NCBI RefSeq assembly: GCF_900167555.1
Contig: NZ_FUYF01000009.1
Location: 1 to 64,000, forward strand
Length of the DNA stretch: 64,000 nucleotides
Source: Gemmiger formicilis
GTDB lineage: Bacteria > Bacillota > Clostridia > Oscillospirales > Ruminococcaceae
Direction: 5' to 3'
Shown: positions 16,872 through 25,737 of the stretch, piece by piece
Position numbering within the stretch: the first letter of the stretch is position 1
Layout: each line of letters begins with the position of its first letter
Made by a program: the position numbers and the translations under genes
The notes under the pieces: generated by a model
Databases searched by the model: none
Told to the model about the DNA's origin: nothing
Seen by the model: only the letters and a program-made list of their open reading frames with translations

Positions 16872-18296
16872 ATGCAAACCTGTACACTGGCAGTCGACAT
16901 CGGCGCGTCCAGCGGGCGGCACATCGCAGGCATCGTGCAGAACGGAAAAATCACCCTGCAGGAGGTCTACCGCTTCGAAAACGGCGTCCACCGCGAGAAC
17001 GGCCACCTCTGCTGGGACATCGACACCCTCGCGCAAGAGGTCGTCAACGGCCTGAAGGCTGCACACGACGCAGGCTTTGCCCCCGCGACCATCGGCATCG
17101 ACACCTGGGCCGTCGATTTTGTGCTGCTGGATGCGGACAATAAGCGCATCGGCGACGCCGTCGCCTACCGCGACGAGCGCACCGAGGGCATCCGCGAGGC
17201 GCTGGAAAAGGAATACGGCCTGACCTTTGCCGACCACTACGCCCGCACCGGCATCCAGTACCAGCCGTTCAACACGGTCTACCAGCTGATGGCGCTCAAA
17301 AAGGAGCACCCGGAGCAGCTGGCCGCCGCCAAAACGTTCCTGATGGTGCCAGATTACCTGAACTACCTGCTCTGCGGCGTGCCCGCCAATGAATACACGA
17401 ACGCCAGCACCACGGCGCTGGTGGGCGCGGACAGCAGGGACTGGGACGATGCACTGATCGAAAAGCTGGGTCTGCCGCGCGGCATCTTCCAGCCCATCAA
17501 GACCGCCGGGACCGTGCTGGGGCATCTGTCGCCGGAAATTCAGAAGGCTGTCGGCTTTGACGCCGAGGTCATTCTGCCCGCGACCCACGACACCGGCTCG
17601 GCGTTCCTCGCCGTGCCCGCACGGGATGAGTACGCCGCTTACCTGTCCAGCGGCACATGGAGCCTGCTGGGCGTGGAAAACGCAGCGGCCATCACCGGCC
17701 CGGACAGCTGCGCCGCCAACTTTACGAACGAGGGCGGCTATGAATACCGCTACCGTTACCTGAAAAACATCATGGGCCTGTGGATGATCCAGTCCGTCCG
17801 CCGTGAGCTTGGCGAAAAGACCGGCACCCGCCCGAGCTTCCCGGAACTGATCGCCGCCGCGAAGGAGGCCGCCGACTTCCCCAGCTGCGTTGACCCCGAT
17901 GACAACCGCTTCTTAGCGCCTGTCTCCATGATCGAAGAAGTCAGGGCCGCCTGCGCCGACACGCACCAGCCCGTGCCCGCCGCCACCGGCGAGGTCATGC
18001 AGTGCGTCTACAACTCCCTGACGCAGGACTACCGCCGCGCCGTGGAGACCTTGCAAAGCCTGACCGGCAAGACCTACACAAGCCTGAACATCGTCGGCGG
18101 CGGCAGCCAGGACGGCTACCTGAACCAGCAGACCGCCAACGCCACCGGCCTGACCGTGTTTGCAGGCCCCACCGAGGGCACAGCGCTGGGCAACCTGATG
18201 GTGCAGTTCATCCACAGCGGCGATTTTGCCGACCTGGCCGAGGCCCGCGCCGCCATCCGGCGCAGCTTTGAAATTAAAGAGTATCAGCCGGAGTAA
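16872..18296 (+). CDS. rhaB: Rhamnulokinase
   Basis: This 474-residue FGGY-family kinase phosphorylates L-rhamnulose at C1. I start it at ATG 16872, 8-9 bases after AAGGAGAGAG, not at the upstream in-frame codon. It opens with the phosphate loop LAVDIGASSGRHIAG. DTWAVDFVLLD near residue 79 and the adenosine motif LNIVGGGSQDGYLNQQTAN near residue 407 are typical of RhaB. THDTGSAFLAVP is the second phosphate motif. It is the first gene of a rhaB-isomerase-rhaD operon, ended by the terminator at 20831. Confidence 0.93.
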   Translation: MQTCTLAVDIGASSGRHIAGIVQNGKITLQEVYRFENGVHRENGHLCWDIDTLAQEVVNGLKAAHDAGFAPATIGIDTWAVDFVLLDADNKRIGDAVAYRDERTEGIREALEKEYGLTFADHYARTGIQYQPFNTVYQLMALKKEHPEQLAAAKTFLMVPDYLNYLLCGVPANEYTNASTTALVGADSRDWDDALIEKLGLPRGIFQPIKTAGTVLGHLSPEIQKAVGFDAEVILPATHDTGSAFLAVPARDEYAAYLSSGTWSLLGVENAAAITGPDSCAANFTNEGGYEYRYRYLKNIMGLWMIQSVRRELGEKTGTRPSFPELIAAAKEAADFPSCVDPDDNRFLAPVSMIEEVRAACADTHQPVPAATGEVMQCVYNSLTQDYRRAVETLQSLTGKTYTSLNIVGGGSQDGYLNQQTANATGLTVFAGPTEGTALGNLMVQFIHSGDFADLAEARAAIRRSFEIKEYQPE

Positions 18297-18313
18297 ACGA
18301 CCCTTTGCCTTAC

Positions 18314-18345
18314 ACGACAGGGCCGGGCATGCCCGGCCCCTACCA
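18314..18345. repeat. Short GGGCCGGGCATGCCCGGCCC-type palindrome
   Basis: A 20-base perfect palindrome followed by CTAC lies between rhaB and the isomerase gene. Variants occur near 23622, 38748, 38813 and 44521. Confidence 0.75.
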
Positions 18346-18377
18346 ATACAACAAATCCATATACAGGAGGTCCCACC

Positions 18378-19799
18378 ATGTTAGTCGAAACCAAAGCCCG
18401 CGTTGGCGTGTTCGCCATTGCGCTGGGCGCTTACCTGCCGCAGTTCCCCACGCTGGTCCCCGAGTTTGAGGGCCAGTACGCCGCCTTCAAAAAGACGCTG
18501 CCCGACACCGTCGATGTCATCGACGGCGGCATCGTCACCACCAAGGAGCAGTCCATGGCCGCGGGCGATAAGTTCCGCGCCGCCGACGTTGACCTTGTCA
18601 TTCTGCAGCTGCTGACCTACGCTACCTCTTACAATATGCTGCCTGCCGTGCGCGACCTCGACGTGCCCGTCGTCCTCGTCAACGTGCAGAAGAAGAAGGC
18701 CCCCGACTACGCCAACACCGACACCCCCACCTGGCTGGGTGAGCTGTACGCCTGCGGCGCTGTCGGCGAGATGGTCGCTGACCTGGAGCGCGCCGGTAAG
18801 CGCCACGCCGTCATCACCGGCGTTGTCGAGGGCGGTGACCCCGCCGTGCAGGCCGAAATCAACGACTGGTGCAAGGCCGCGCAGGTGCGCCGCCGCTTCC
18901 GTGATACGAACCTTGCGCAGATCGGCCGCCCATACCCCGGCATGATGGATCTGTACATCGACGAGACGAACCTGTACAACCGTATGTGGCTCTACACCAA
19001 GCAGTTTGACTGGGAGAAGATGTGGGCCATCGCCGACAACATCACCGACGAGGACGCCATCCGCGCCAAGGCGCAGGACATTCTGGACACCTTCGATATT
19101 GAGGGCGGCGGCACTGTGGAGAAGGTCTGGGATATGGCCCGCTACGTTGTCGCATTTGAGCAGTGGGTCAGGGACGAGAAGATCGCCTTCGTCGCCAGCC
19201 ACTACGACGGCTTCGCCAAGGGCGTGGCCGGTAAGCTGGACTCGATGCTGATCCCCGCGTTCTCGATGCTCATCAAGCAGGGCACGGCCTGCGCCGTCGA
19301 GGGCGACATCAAGGTCGCGATGGCCATGTCCATCCTCAAGACCATTGCGGGCTGCGGCCAGCTGAGCGAGATGTACTCCATCGACTTCAATGAGGACATC
19401 TGCATCATCGGCCACTCCGGCTCCGGCGACGCCGACATCTCCACGGCCAGAAAGCCGACCATGAAGATCGTGCCCGTGTTCCACGGCAAGACCGGCGGCG
19501 GCTACCTGACCCAGTTCTACCCGCCGGTGGGCGATGTGACCTATCTGGCCATCACGCAGGACAAGGACGGCCACTTCAAGTTTGTTGTGGCCGAGGGCGT
19601 CAACGAGCCCGGCCCGATCTTCACCTTCGGTGACACGAACATGCGCACCCGCTTCAGCTGCGGTGCCCGCGAGTTCGTCAACCGCTGGAGCGAGGCCGGC
19701 CCCACCCACCACATGGCCGCCGCCACCGGCCACCACATCGACACGATTTTGAAGGTTGCCGAGATCTTCAACGTGCCGGTGGATGTGATCACGCGCTGA
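18378..19799 (+). CDS. L-fucose/L-arabinose isomerase-fold sugar isomerase
   Basis: This 473-residue protein belongs to the fucose/arabinose isomerase superfamily (COG2407-like), judged by VGVFAIALGAYLPQFPTLVP at the start, the middle GTACAVEGDIKVAMAMSILK and the late block HMAAATGHHIDTI. In this superfamily metal-binding Glu, Asp and His residues interconvert aldose and ketose. AGGAGG lies 8 bases before the ATG. Lying between rhaB and rhaD, it most likely makes L-rhamnulose from L-rhamnose in place of RhaA, which belongs to another fold. That assignment is inferred from context; L-fucose or L-arabinose activity is the alternative. Confidence 0.82.
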   Translation: MLVETKARVGVFAIALGAYLPQFPTLVPEFEGQYAAFKKTLPDTVDVIDGGIVTTKEQSMAAGDKFRAADVDLVILQLLTYATSYNMLPAVRDLDVPVVLVNVQKKKAPDYANTDTPTWLGELYACGAVGEMVADLERAGKRHAVITGVVEGGDPAVQAEINDWCKAAQVRRRFRDTNLAQIGRPYPGMMDLYIDETNLYNRMWLYTKQFDWEKMWAIADNITDEDAIRAKAQDILDTFDIEGGGTVEKVWDMARYVVAFEQWVRDEKIAFVASHYDGFAKGVAGKLDSMLIPAFSMLIKQGTACAVEGDIKVAMAMSILKTIAGCGQLSEMYSIDFNEDICIIGHSGSGDADISTARKPTMKIVPVFHGKTGGGYLTQFYPPVGDVTYLAITQDKDGHFKFVVAEGVNEPGPIFTFGDTNMRTRFSCGAREFVNRWSEAGPTHHMAAATGHHIDTILKVAEIFNVPVDVITR

Positions 19800-19804
19800 T
19801 TTCG

Positions 19805-19971
19805 GGATGCCTTCCCCCTTGGGGGAAGGTGGCCGAGGCCCCGCCCGAGGCCGGATGAGGGGCGGCCTTGCGGCAATTGCCCGGTAACGGGCTGCTGTCG
19901 GCAGCTTTGCCCTCATCAGTCAGTGGTCGGGGCCACTGACAGCTTCCCCCGGAGGGGGAAGCCAACACAAC
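19805..19971. repeat. Family C repeat, copy 1
   Basis: The ends CCTTCCCCCTTGGGGGAAGG and CTTCCCCCGGAGGGGGAAGC enclose GCCGGATGAGGG and CCCTCATCAGTCA blocks. The element fills the gap between the isomerase gene and rhaD, so it is transcribed within the operon and could fold in the mRNA. Confidence 0.85.
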
Positions 19972-19991
19972 GATATAAAGGAGCAGAAATT

Positions 19992-20822
19992 ATGTCTACG
20001 ATTTATGAAATTCCCTGCGTCAAGGGCTTTATCCGCATGTGCAACGATGGCTGGCTGCAGGGCTGGCACGAGCGCAACGGCGGCAACCTGACCTACCGCA
20101 TGACCGGGGAGGACGTCGCCGCCTGCCGTCCCTACTTCGACGCCGAGCCGCGCGAGTGGGTCAACATGGGCGTGCAGGCCGATAATCTGGCCGGTGAGTA
20201 CTTCATCACCACCGGCTCCGGCAAGTTCTTCCGCAACGTCGAGCCCGACCCGATCCACAGCATCGGCATTGTGGAGATCAACGATAAGGGCGACAGCGGG
20301 CGCATCGTCTGGGGTCTGGCCGACGGCGCACGCCCGACGTCCGAGTTCCCCAGCCATTTCATGAACCACAGCGTCCGCAAGGCCGCCACCAACGGCGCGA
20401 ACCGCGTTATTTATCACTGCCACGCCACCAACGTCATTGCGCTGACCTACATCCTGCCGCTGACGGACCGTGACTTCTCCCGCGCCCTGTGGCAGAGCGC
20501 TACCGAGTGCCCCGTCGTTTTCCCCGAGGGCGTTGGCGTCTGCCCCTGGATGGTCCCGGGCGGCGCGGACATTGCCATGGCAACCTCCGAGAAGATGAAA
20601 ACCTATCAGGCCGCTATCTGGGCACAGCACGGCCTGTTTGCCTCCGGCCCCGACTTTGACATCACCTTCGGCCTCGCCCACACGATTGAAAAGAGTGCCG
20701 AGATCTACGTCAAGGTCCTGTCCATGGGCGGCGGCCTGATCCGCCAGACCATCACCGACGATGACCTGCGCGCCATTGCCCACGACTTCGGTGTCACCCT
20801 CAACGAGAACTTCCTCGACTAA
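19992..20822 (+). CDS. rhaD: Rhamnulose-1-phosphate aldolase
   Basis: This 276-residue class II aldolase splits L-rhamnulose 1-phosphate into dihydroxyacetone phosphate and L-lactaldehyde. I use ATG 19992, preceded by AAGGAGCAG. GWHERNGGNLTYRM near residue 24 is the family's phosphate-binding entry. IYHCHATN near residue 141 and AQHGLFASGP near 212 supply the zinc histidines. FITTGSGKFFRN is also conserved. It is the last gene of the rha operon. Confidence 0.95.
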   Translation: MSTIYEIPCVKGFIRMCNDGWLQGWHERNGGNLTYRMTGEDVAACRPYFDAEPREWVNMGVQADNLAGEYFITTGSGKFFRNVEPDPIHSIGIVEINDKGDSGRIVWGLADGARPTSEFPSHFMNHSVRKAATNGANRVIYHCHATNVIALTYILPLTDRDFSRALWQSATECPVVFPEGVGVCPWMVPGGADIAMATSEKMKTYQAAIWAQHGLFASGPDFDITFGLAHTIEKSAEIYVKVLSMGGGLIRQTITDDDLRAIAHDFGVTLNENFLD

Positions 20823-20830
20823 CATTACGA

Positions 20831-20868
20831 GCAAAACGCCCCTGACCGAACGGTCAGGGGCGTTTTGC
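20831..20868 (+). terminator. Terminator of the rha operon
   Basis: GCAAAACGCCCCTGACCG and its perfect complement are separated by AA, 8 bases after the rhaD stop, ending in TTTT. Confidence 0.92.
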
Positions 20869-20876
20869 TGTACAAA

Positions 20877-21027
20877 AAGGCTTCCCCATCGGGGGAAGCT
20901 GTCACCGAAGGTGACGGATGAGGGCCGAACCCTCTGTGGCAACCCGTTTGCGGGCAACCGCGGCAAGCTCTCCCCTCATCCGGCCCTGCGGGGCCACCTT
21001 CTCCCCCAAGGGGAGAAGGCTTCAGGG
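20877..21027. repeat. Family C repeat, copy 2
   Basis: This copy is inverted relative to copy 1: GGCTTCCCCATCGGGGGAAG at the left, CATCCGGCCCTGCGGGGCC and CCCCCAAGGGGAGAAGG at the right. Its right edge touches the stop codon of the small gene at 21022-21213. Confidence 0.85.
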
Positions 21028-21213
21028 CTTCTTCTTTGGAATATGAACCTCCGGGATGGCGACGTTTTCATAGTTGATGGACTTGTGCTTCTCCGGGGTC
21101 TCGGGGGCGTCGCCGTGGGTGACCTGGCCGGTGTGGACCTCGGGCAGAGCAACATCGTCACTGTGGACACGGTAGTGCTGCTTTTTCAGCGCCTCGCGCA
21201 GCTTGCGGAACAT
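21022..21213 (-). CDS. Small protein downstream of gltS, unknown function
   Basis: This is a 63-residue protein with GGGAGG 8 bases before ATG 21213, 16 bases after the gltS stop. It holds an internal repeat: VALPEVHTG and VAIPEVHIP, each preceded by a short polar stretch. The start is basic (FRKLREALKKQHYR) and the end is KKKP. There is no membrane segment. A transporter-associated role is only suggested by operon position. Confidence 0.6.
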   Translation of the reverse strand: MFRKLREALKKQHYRVHSDDVALPEVHTGQVTHGDAPETPEKHKSINYENVAIPEVHIPKKKP

Positions 21214-21229
21214 CAGAAGGACCTCCCAA

Positions 21230-22417
21230 TTAGATAAAGTTGATAAAGAAGGTGATGACCAGACTGTTGAGGAAGTCCGCAAACAGACTGCCTACCAGTG
21301 GGATCAGCAGATACGCCTTGACCGACGGGGCATACTTTTCGCACAGGGCCTGCATGTTGGCCATGGCGTTGGGTGTCGCGCCCATGCCAAAGCCGCAGAC
21401 GCCCGCTGCAATGACCGCAGCGTCATAATCGCGGCCCATGATGTTGAAAATCACAAAGTAGGTGAACAGGAAAATCAGCAGTGTCTGGCCCGCCAGCAGG
21501 ATGATGAGCGGCAGCGCCAGCGCGGCCAGCTGCCACAGCTTCAGCGTGATCATGGCAATGCCCAGGAACAGCGACAGGCTGATGCCGCCGATGTCGTTGA
21601 TCTCGCCCATGTGGGTCGTGAATTTGTGGGTGAATTCGCCGATGTTGCGCATACACGCCGCGGCGATCATCGCGCCGATATAAATGGGGAACGTCAGCCC
21701 GGTCATGGCCAGTGCCTTGGAGATGAACGTGCCGATGCCGATGGCGATAATCAGCTGGAACACAGCAGCCGGGTACATGCTGGTGTGACGCTCATGCTTG
21801 ATTTCTTCCTCCACCAGCAGGCTGTCGTCCTCGGGCACAACGGTGTCCAGCAGCTTGCGGCGCTCAATGAGCAGACGGCCCGTCGGGCCGCCCATGACGC
21901 TGCCCGCGATCAGGCCGTAGGTGGCCGCCGCCGTGCAGAGCGTGGTCGCGCCCGCAACGCCGAAGTCCTCGAGCACGGGGCCGAACGCGCCCGCCGTGCC
22001 GTGGCCGCCGACCATCGGGATGGAACCGGTGCACAGACCGATCATCGGCGAGATGCCCAACAGATTCGCCAGCCCGACGGCGAGGAAGTTCTGGCACAAA
22101 ATCAGCGCAACGACCAGCCCCAAGAAGAGGATCAGCGATTTGCCGCCGCTTTTCAGCACCTTGAGGTTGGCCTGAAAGCCTACCGAGGTGAAGAAGAACA
22201 CCATGCAGACTTCCTTTAAAATGTCGTCAAATTCAAACTCGGCAATGCCGGTCACATAGCACAGACAGGTGAAAACGGCAAACAGCACGCCGCCGATGAC
22301 CGGCGCGGGAATGCAGAATTTTTCCAGAAAGCCGATGCGCGCCTTCAAAAAGCGGCCCAGCATCAGCACGCAGACCGCCGCAAACAGCGTCTGGTACATA
22401 TCCAGTGAGATGATCAT
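21230..22417 (-). CDS. gltS: GltS-type sodium/glutamate symporter
   Basis: This 395-residue membrane protein has about ten hydrophobic segments. LGRFLKARIGFLEKFCIPAP near the start, then PVIGGVLFA and the re-entrant motif GSIPMVGGHGTAGAFGPVLE near residue 130, are diagnostic of GltS. GLMAGSVMGGP-like and CGFGMGATPNAMANMQALCE in the second half complete the inverted repeat. GltS imports glutamate with sodium. It starts within the stop of the TAXI lipoprotein gene (ATGA overlap), so the two are made together. Confidence 0.93.
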   Translation of the reverse strand: MIISLDMYQTLFAAVCVLMLGRFLKARIGFLEKFCIPAPVIGGVLFAVFTCLCYVTGIAEFEFDDILKEVCMVFFFTSVGFQANLKVLKSGGKSLILFLGLVVALILCQNFLAVGLANLLGISPMIGLCTGSIPMVGGHGTAGAFGPVLEDFGVAGATTLCTAAATYGLIAGSVMGGPTGRLLIERRKLLDTVVPEDDSLLVEEEIKHERHTSMYPAAVFQLIIAIGIGTFISKALAMTGLTFPIYIGAMIAAACMRNIGEFTHKFTTHMGEINDIGGISLSLFLGIAMITLKLWQLAALALPLIILLAGQTLLIFLFTYFVIFNIMGRDYDAAVIAAGVCGFGMGATPNAMANMQALCEKYAPSVKAYLLIPLVGSLFADFLNSLVITFFINFI

Positions 22418-23391
22418 GCGGCGGCCTCCTGTTCAGGGGACGCGCCCGTCTCCGGCCCTGCGGGGGTAATGCTCTGCGCGGTGTAGTACGCAGCGGCCCC
22501 GGTGTGGTAGGGGATAACGCTCTGCGCGGCGGCCACGGCGGGGTCGGTCACCAGCGGCACCGGCACGGCGGCAGCCACGGCGTCCACGCTGTCAAAATAC
22601 CGGGCAGTCAGCCTTTGGACGGTCTCGTCGGACAGCGCGTTCGACGCCAGCAGAAGCGCCTGCACGCTGACGGTCCAGACGTCCTCACCCTGACCGGCGT
22701 AGGTCCCGGCGGGGATAACGAAGGCGCGGTAGGCCGGGTAGGCCGCCAGCAGCCGCGCACCGACACCCCCGTCGACGGAGAGCAGACGGATGGCGCAGGT
22801 CTTGGACAGCTGCTCCAGCGCGTCGGCGTGCAGACCGGAGGTGACGAACATCGCGTCGATCGTGCCGTCGGCCAGCCGGGCGGCAGCGTCGGTGTAGTTC
22901 AGGTTTACAGTGTGTACCAGGCGGTTGTTCAGGCCGCAGGCGGCCAACACCTGCCCGGCGTTCTGCTCGGTGCCGGATTCCTCCTCGCCGACGCTGAGCG
23001 TGCAGCCCTGCAGCTCCTCCAGCGTCGTAATGCCGGAGTCGGCCCGGACAATGACCTGCACGGCCTCCTCATACAGGGCGGCCACGGCGCTGAAGCTGCG
23101 CTCGGTGCTCTCGTGGGAAAAGATGCCGCTGCCGTCGTAGGCATCCTGCGCCATGTCGGACTGGGCAACGGCCAGCTGTAAATAGCCGCCCGCCAGCAGC
23201 CGCAGGTTGGCGGCGGACCCGGCGGTCTGTTTGACCTCGATGGTGCTGTTCTGGGCGGCCATGGCGGTACCAAACGCATTGTACACGCCGCCTGCAGCCG
23301 CAGCCCCCAGCCGCAGCCGCGACGCCGCGCAGCCCGCCAGCAGGACCGCGGCGGACAGGACGGCAATGATACGGAACAGATGTTTTTTCAA
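22414..23391 (-). CDS. TAXI-family solute-binding lipoprotein
   Basis: This is a 325-residue extracellular lipoprotein. I start it at TTG 23391, with AGAGGTG 5 bases upstream; this gives a clean signal KKHLFRIIAVLSAAVLLAGC with Cys 21. The TAXI pattern GAAAAGGVYNAFGTAMAAQ follows, then LRLLAGGYLQLAVAQSDMA and LQGCTLSVGEEESGTEQNA. TAXI proteins usually feed TRAP permeases; none is present here. Instead the gene overlaps gltS, implying delivery of glutamate or 2-oxoglutarate to that carrier (inference). Family A repeats lie upstream. Confidence 0.87.
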   Translation of the reverse strand: MKKHLFRIIAVLSAAVLLAGCAASRLRLGAAAAGGVYNAFGTAMAAQNSTIEVKQTAGSAANLRLLAGGYLQLAVAQSDMAQDAYDGSGIFSHESTERSFSAVAALYEEAVQVIVRADSGITTLEELQGCTLSVGEEESGTEQNAGQVLAACGLNNRLVHTVNLNYTDAAARLADGTIDAMFVTSGLHADALEQLSKTCAIRLLSVDGGVGARLLAAYPAYRAFVIPAGTYAGQGEDVWTVSVQALLLASNALSDETVQRLTARYFDSVDAVAAAVPVPLVTDPAVAAAQSVIPYHTGAAAYYTAQSITPAGPETGASPEQEAAA

Positions 23392-23427
23392 TCGTACACC
23401 TCTCTGTTGTGTTTTATCGAATGACTC

Positions 23428-23650
23428 CGTAGGGGCGCATTCTATATGCGCCCGCGGAAGTTTGCCTTGCCGCAAACGGGTACGGGCGGATATGGAATCC
23501 GCCCCTACGTTTTTTGTGGGGGCGCCCCGCGTGGAGTTTTCTCCCTTTGTCGGAAACGTAATCCGTAGGGGCGCATTCTATATGCGCCCGTAGCTTTCCC
23601 ATGACAGAGCGCCGACGGGAGGCCGCGGGCCGGACATGTCCGGCCCCTAC
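23428..23650. repeat. Family A repeat unit (inverted) plus GGCCGGACATGTCCGGCC palindrome
   Basis: GTAGGGGCGCATTCTATATG modules at about 23430 and 23567 flank a GGGCGGATATGGAATCCGCC module. A GGCCGGACATGTCCGGCC palindrome follows at about 23626. The region separates the TAXI gene from the M24 peptidase gene. Confidence 0.85.
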
Positions 23651-23657
23651 AGAATGC

Positions 23658-24737
23658 TTACAGGCCCACCACATCCCAATGCTTATCGTTCCTGTTCAGC
23701 ACCTCGCAGCCGGTCTCTGTCACCAGGACGAGGTCCTCCACGCGGACGCCGAACTCGCCGGGCAGGTAGACACCCGGCTCAATCGAAAAGATCATGCCGG
23801 GTCTGGCTACGGCGGTGTTCGCGCTGCTGACGTCGCCCTTCTCGTGGTCGGTCTGGCCGATGAAATGCCCCAGACGGTGGTTGAAATACGCACCGTAGCC
23901 CGCTTCCGTAATCAGGTCGCGCGCGGCGGCGTCCAGCTCACACAGGCGCACGCCGGGCTTGATGAGCGCCTCGGCAGCCTCATTCGCGCGGCGCACCAGA
24001 TCGTGCACGGCGGCCTGCTTTTCAGTGGGCTGGCCGCAGAACCAGGTGCGGGTCATGTCGCTGCAATAGCGGCTCTTCACGCAGCCCATGTCAAACAGCA
24101 CGCAGTCGCCCTCTTTTAACACGGTGTCGTCAGGCTCGTGGTGCGGGTCGGCGGCGTTGGCGCCAAAGGAGACGATCGTCGTAAAGCTCGGCCCCTCGCA
24201 GCCGTGGGCACGGTACTGCGCGTCGATAAACTCAGCGACCTCGCGTTCGGTCATGCCGGCCTTTATATAGTGCTTCGCGGCCTCGTTTACCGCGTCGTTG
24301 ATGCGGGACGCCTCGCGCATGAGGGTCTGTTCCTCGGCGTCCTTGCAGGCGCGGCAGTCGTCCACGCAGTCGCTGGACAGCACGACCTGCATACCGGGGT
24401 GGGTCTCCATCAGCGGGATCAGAAACTTAGCGGGCCACTCCTTGTCAATGCCCAGCGGCCTGCCCGCGTCCACGACCTCGGCGATCTGCGCCACGGGCTT
24501 GTCCGTGTCGGTGTGCCAGACGGTCCTGCACGGCGGCTCGGGCACATTGAACAGTCTGTTCAAAAACAGCACCGGCTCGCCCTCGGTGGGCAGGTAGAGC
24601 GCCAGCAGACGCTCATAGGGCTCCACGGCGACGCCGGTCAGATACCACACGCTCTTGGGGTCGCAGACGATCATCTGCGTCAGTCCCTGCGCGCGCAGGG
24701 CAGCACGGACACGGTCCATGCGTTCGGTTTTCAACAT
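23658..24737 (-). CDS. M24-family metallopeptidase (Xaa-Pro dipeptidase/aminopeptidase-like)
   Basis: This 359-residue protein has a creatinase-like N-terminal domain (about 1-130) and a pita-bread catalytic domain. The five metal ligands are visible: Asp in LFDMGCVKSRYCSDMTRTWF (two Asp), His in RLGHFIGQTDHEKG, Glu in FSIEPGVYLPGEFG and Glu in GVRVEDLV. THE usual His in HHEPDDTVL is also there. Enzymes of this group cleave X-Pro peptides using Mn2+ or Co2+. It is a single gene between repeats and the AraC gene, 31 bases downstream of the latter on the same strand. Confidence 0.92.
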   Translation of the reverse strand: MLKTERMDRVRAALRAQGLTQMIVCDPKSVWYLTGVAVEPYERLLALYLPTEGEPVLFLNRLFNVPEPPCRTVWHTDTDKPVAQIAEVVDAGRPLGIDKEWPAKFLIPLMETHPGMQVVLSSDCVDDCRACKDAEEQTLMREASRINDAVNEAAKHYIKAGMTEREVAEFIDAQYRAHGCEGPSFTTIVSFGANAADPHHEPDDTVLKEGDCVLFDMGCVKSRYCSDMTRTWFCGQPTEKQAAVHDLVRRANEAAEALIKPGVRLCELDAAARDLITEAGYGAYFNHRLGHFIGQTDHEKGDVSSANTAVARPGMIFSIEPGVYLPGEFGVRVEDLVLVTETGCEVLNRNDKHWDVVGL

Positions 24738-24768
24738 ACAAATGCCTTCTTTCCCATAATCCTTTTAT

Positions 24769-25635
24769 TCAGTTTTCCGCGGGCTTCATTGCACTTTTGC
24801 GGTACTGCTGGGGGCTTTGGCCCACCATGGCGGTAAAGCGGGTCGAGAAGTTGCTCTCATCCCCAAAGCCGACCTGGTGCGCGATCTCGCAGACGGAGAA
24901 ATCCGTCAGTACCAGCAGTTCCTTGGCACGTGTGATCCGCGTGGACAGCAAAAAATTGTAGGGCGTCGTGCCCATGTACTGGCGGAACAGCCGCAGGAAC
25001 CAGCTCTTGCTCACCGGCGTCTGGGCCAGCAGGCTGTCCAGCGACAGCGGCTCGGCATAGTGCTGGCGGATGTACTCGGCGGCCTGTTCGATCAAGGTGC
25101 GGTTGGAGCGGCTCTCGTCCCCGGCCAGCAGCTGGCGAGCCATCAGGGCCAGCATCCGGTGCAGGGCCAGGCAGATTTCGATCTGTGCGGCAGCGCCGTG
25201 CTCCCACTCGGCGGCCAGTGACTCAAACAGCGGCTGCATCTCCAGCCGACTGACCGTAACGGGGGACAGCCGCCCCTGCGGCTGCAGTACCTCGGCCAGA
25301 TTGGCGACGCCCGCGCCGTCCAGATGCGCCCAGTAGTGGTGCCAGTGGTCCTGCCCGGGGGCAGTGCAGTAGCTTTGCGGGGTGCGGCAGTTCAACAGCA
25401 GGGCGCTGCCGGCGGGCAGCTCCACGCGCTGGTCGTTCTGCTCGATCAGACCGGAGCCGGACAGCGTATAAAACAGCAGATAGCTTTCCTTATCGGTACG
25501 GGCTGTGGCAAAATGGGCGCGGCCATAAAAGTTGCCGGCCTCGGTGCAGTAAAATGGCTGTGCCAGCGCCGCCGCGCCGGGGGTGGCGCGCAGCCAGGTG
25601 CTGCGTTCCTCCACGTCCATATTATAGGTCAGCAT
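24769..25635 (-). CDS. AraC-family transcription regulator with cupin sensor
   Basis: This 288-residue regulator has an N-terminal cupin-like effector domain (LFYTLSGSGLIEQNDQRVEL, about 50-100) and a C-terminal double helix-turn-helix (about 185-285). The latter contains PVSKSWFLRLFRQYMGTTPY and the AraC signature CEIAHQVGFGDESNFSTRF. Such regulators sense a sugar or related compound. Its target is not obvious: the nearest genes are the M24 peptidase downstream and, across a repeat, the MerR and beta-galactosidase genes. Confidence 0.92.
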   Translation of the reverse strand: MLTYNMDVEERSTWLRATPGAAALAQPFYCTEAGNFYGRAHFATARTDKESYLLFYTLSGSGLIEQNDQRVELPAGSALLLNCRTPQSYCTAPGQDHWHHYWAHLDGAGVANLAEVLQPQGRLSPVTVSRLEMQPLFESLAAEWEHGAAAQIEICLALHRMLALMARQLLAGDESRSNRTLIEQAAEYIRQHYAEPLSLDSLLAQTPVSKSWFLRLFRQYMGTTPYNFLLSTRITRAKELLVLTDFSVCEIAHQVGFGDESNFSTRFTAMVGQSPQQYRKSAMKPAEN

Positions 25636-25737
25636 AGTGGCGGTCCCTCCCTTGCTTATATGAACATGATAGAAACAAACCGCGCGTTTGTCAATAAAAA
25701 ATAGAAAAAGCCTTCCCTATATAAGGAAAGCGCAGCT

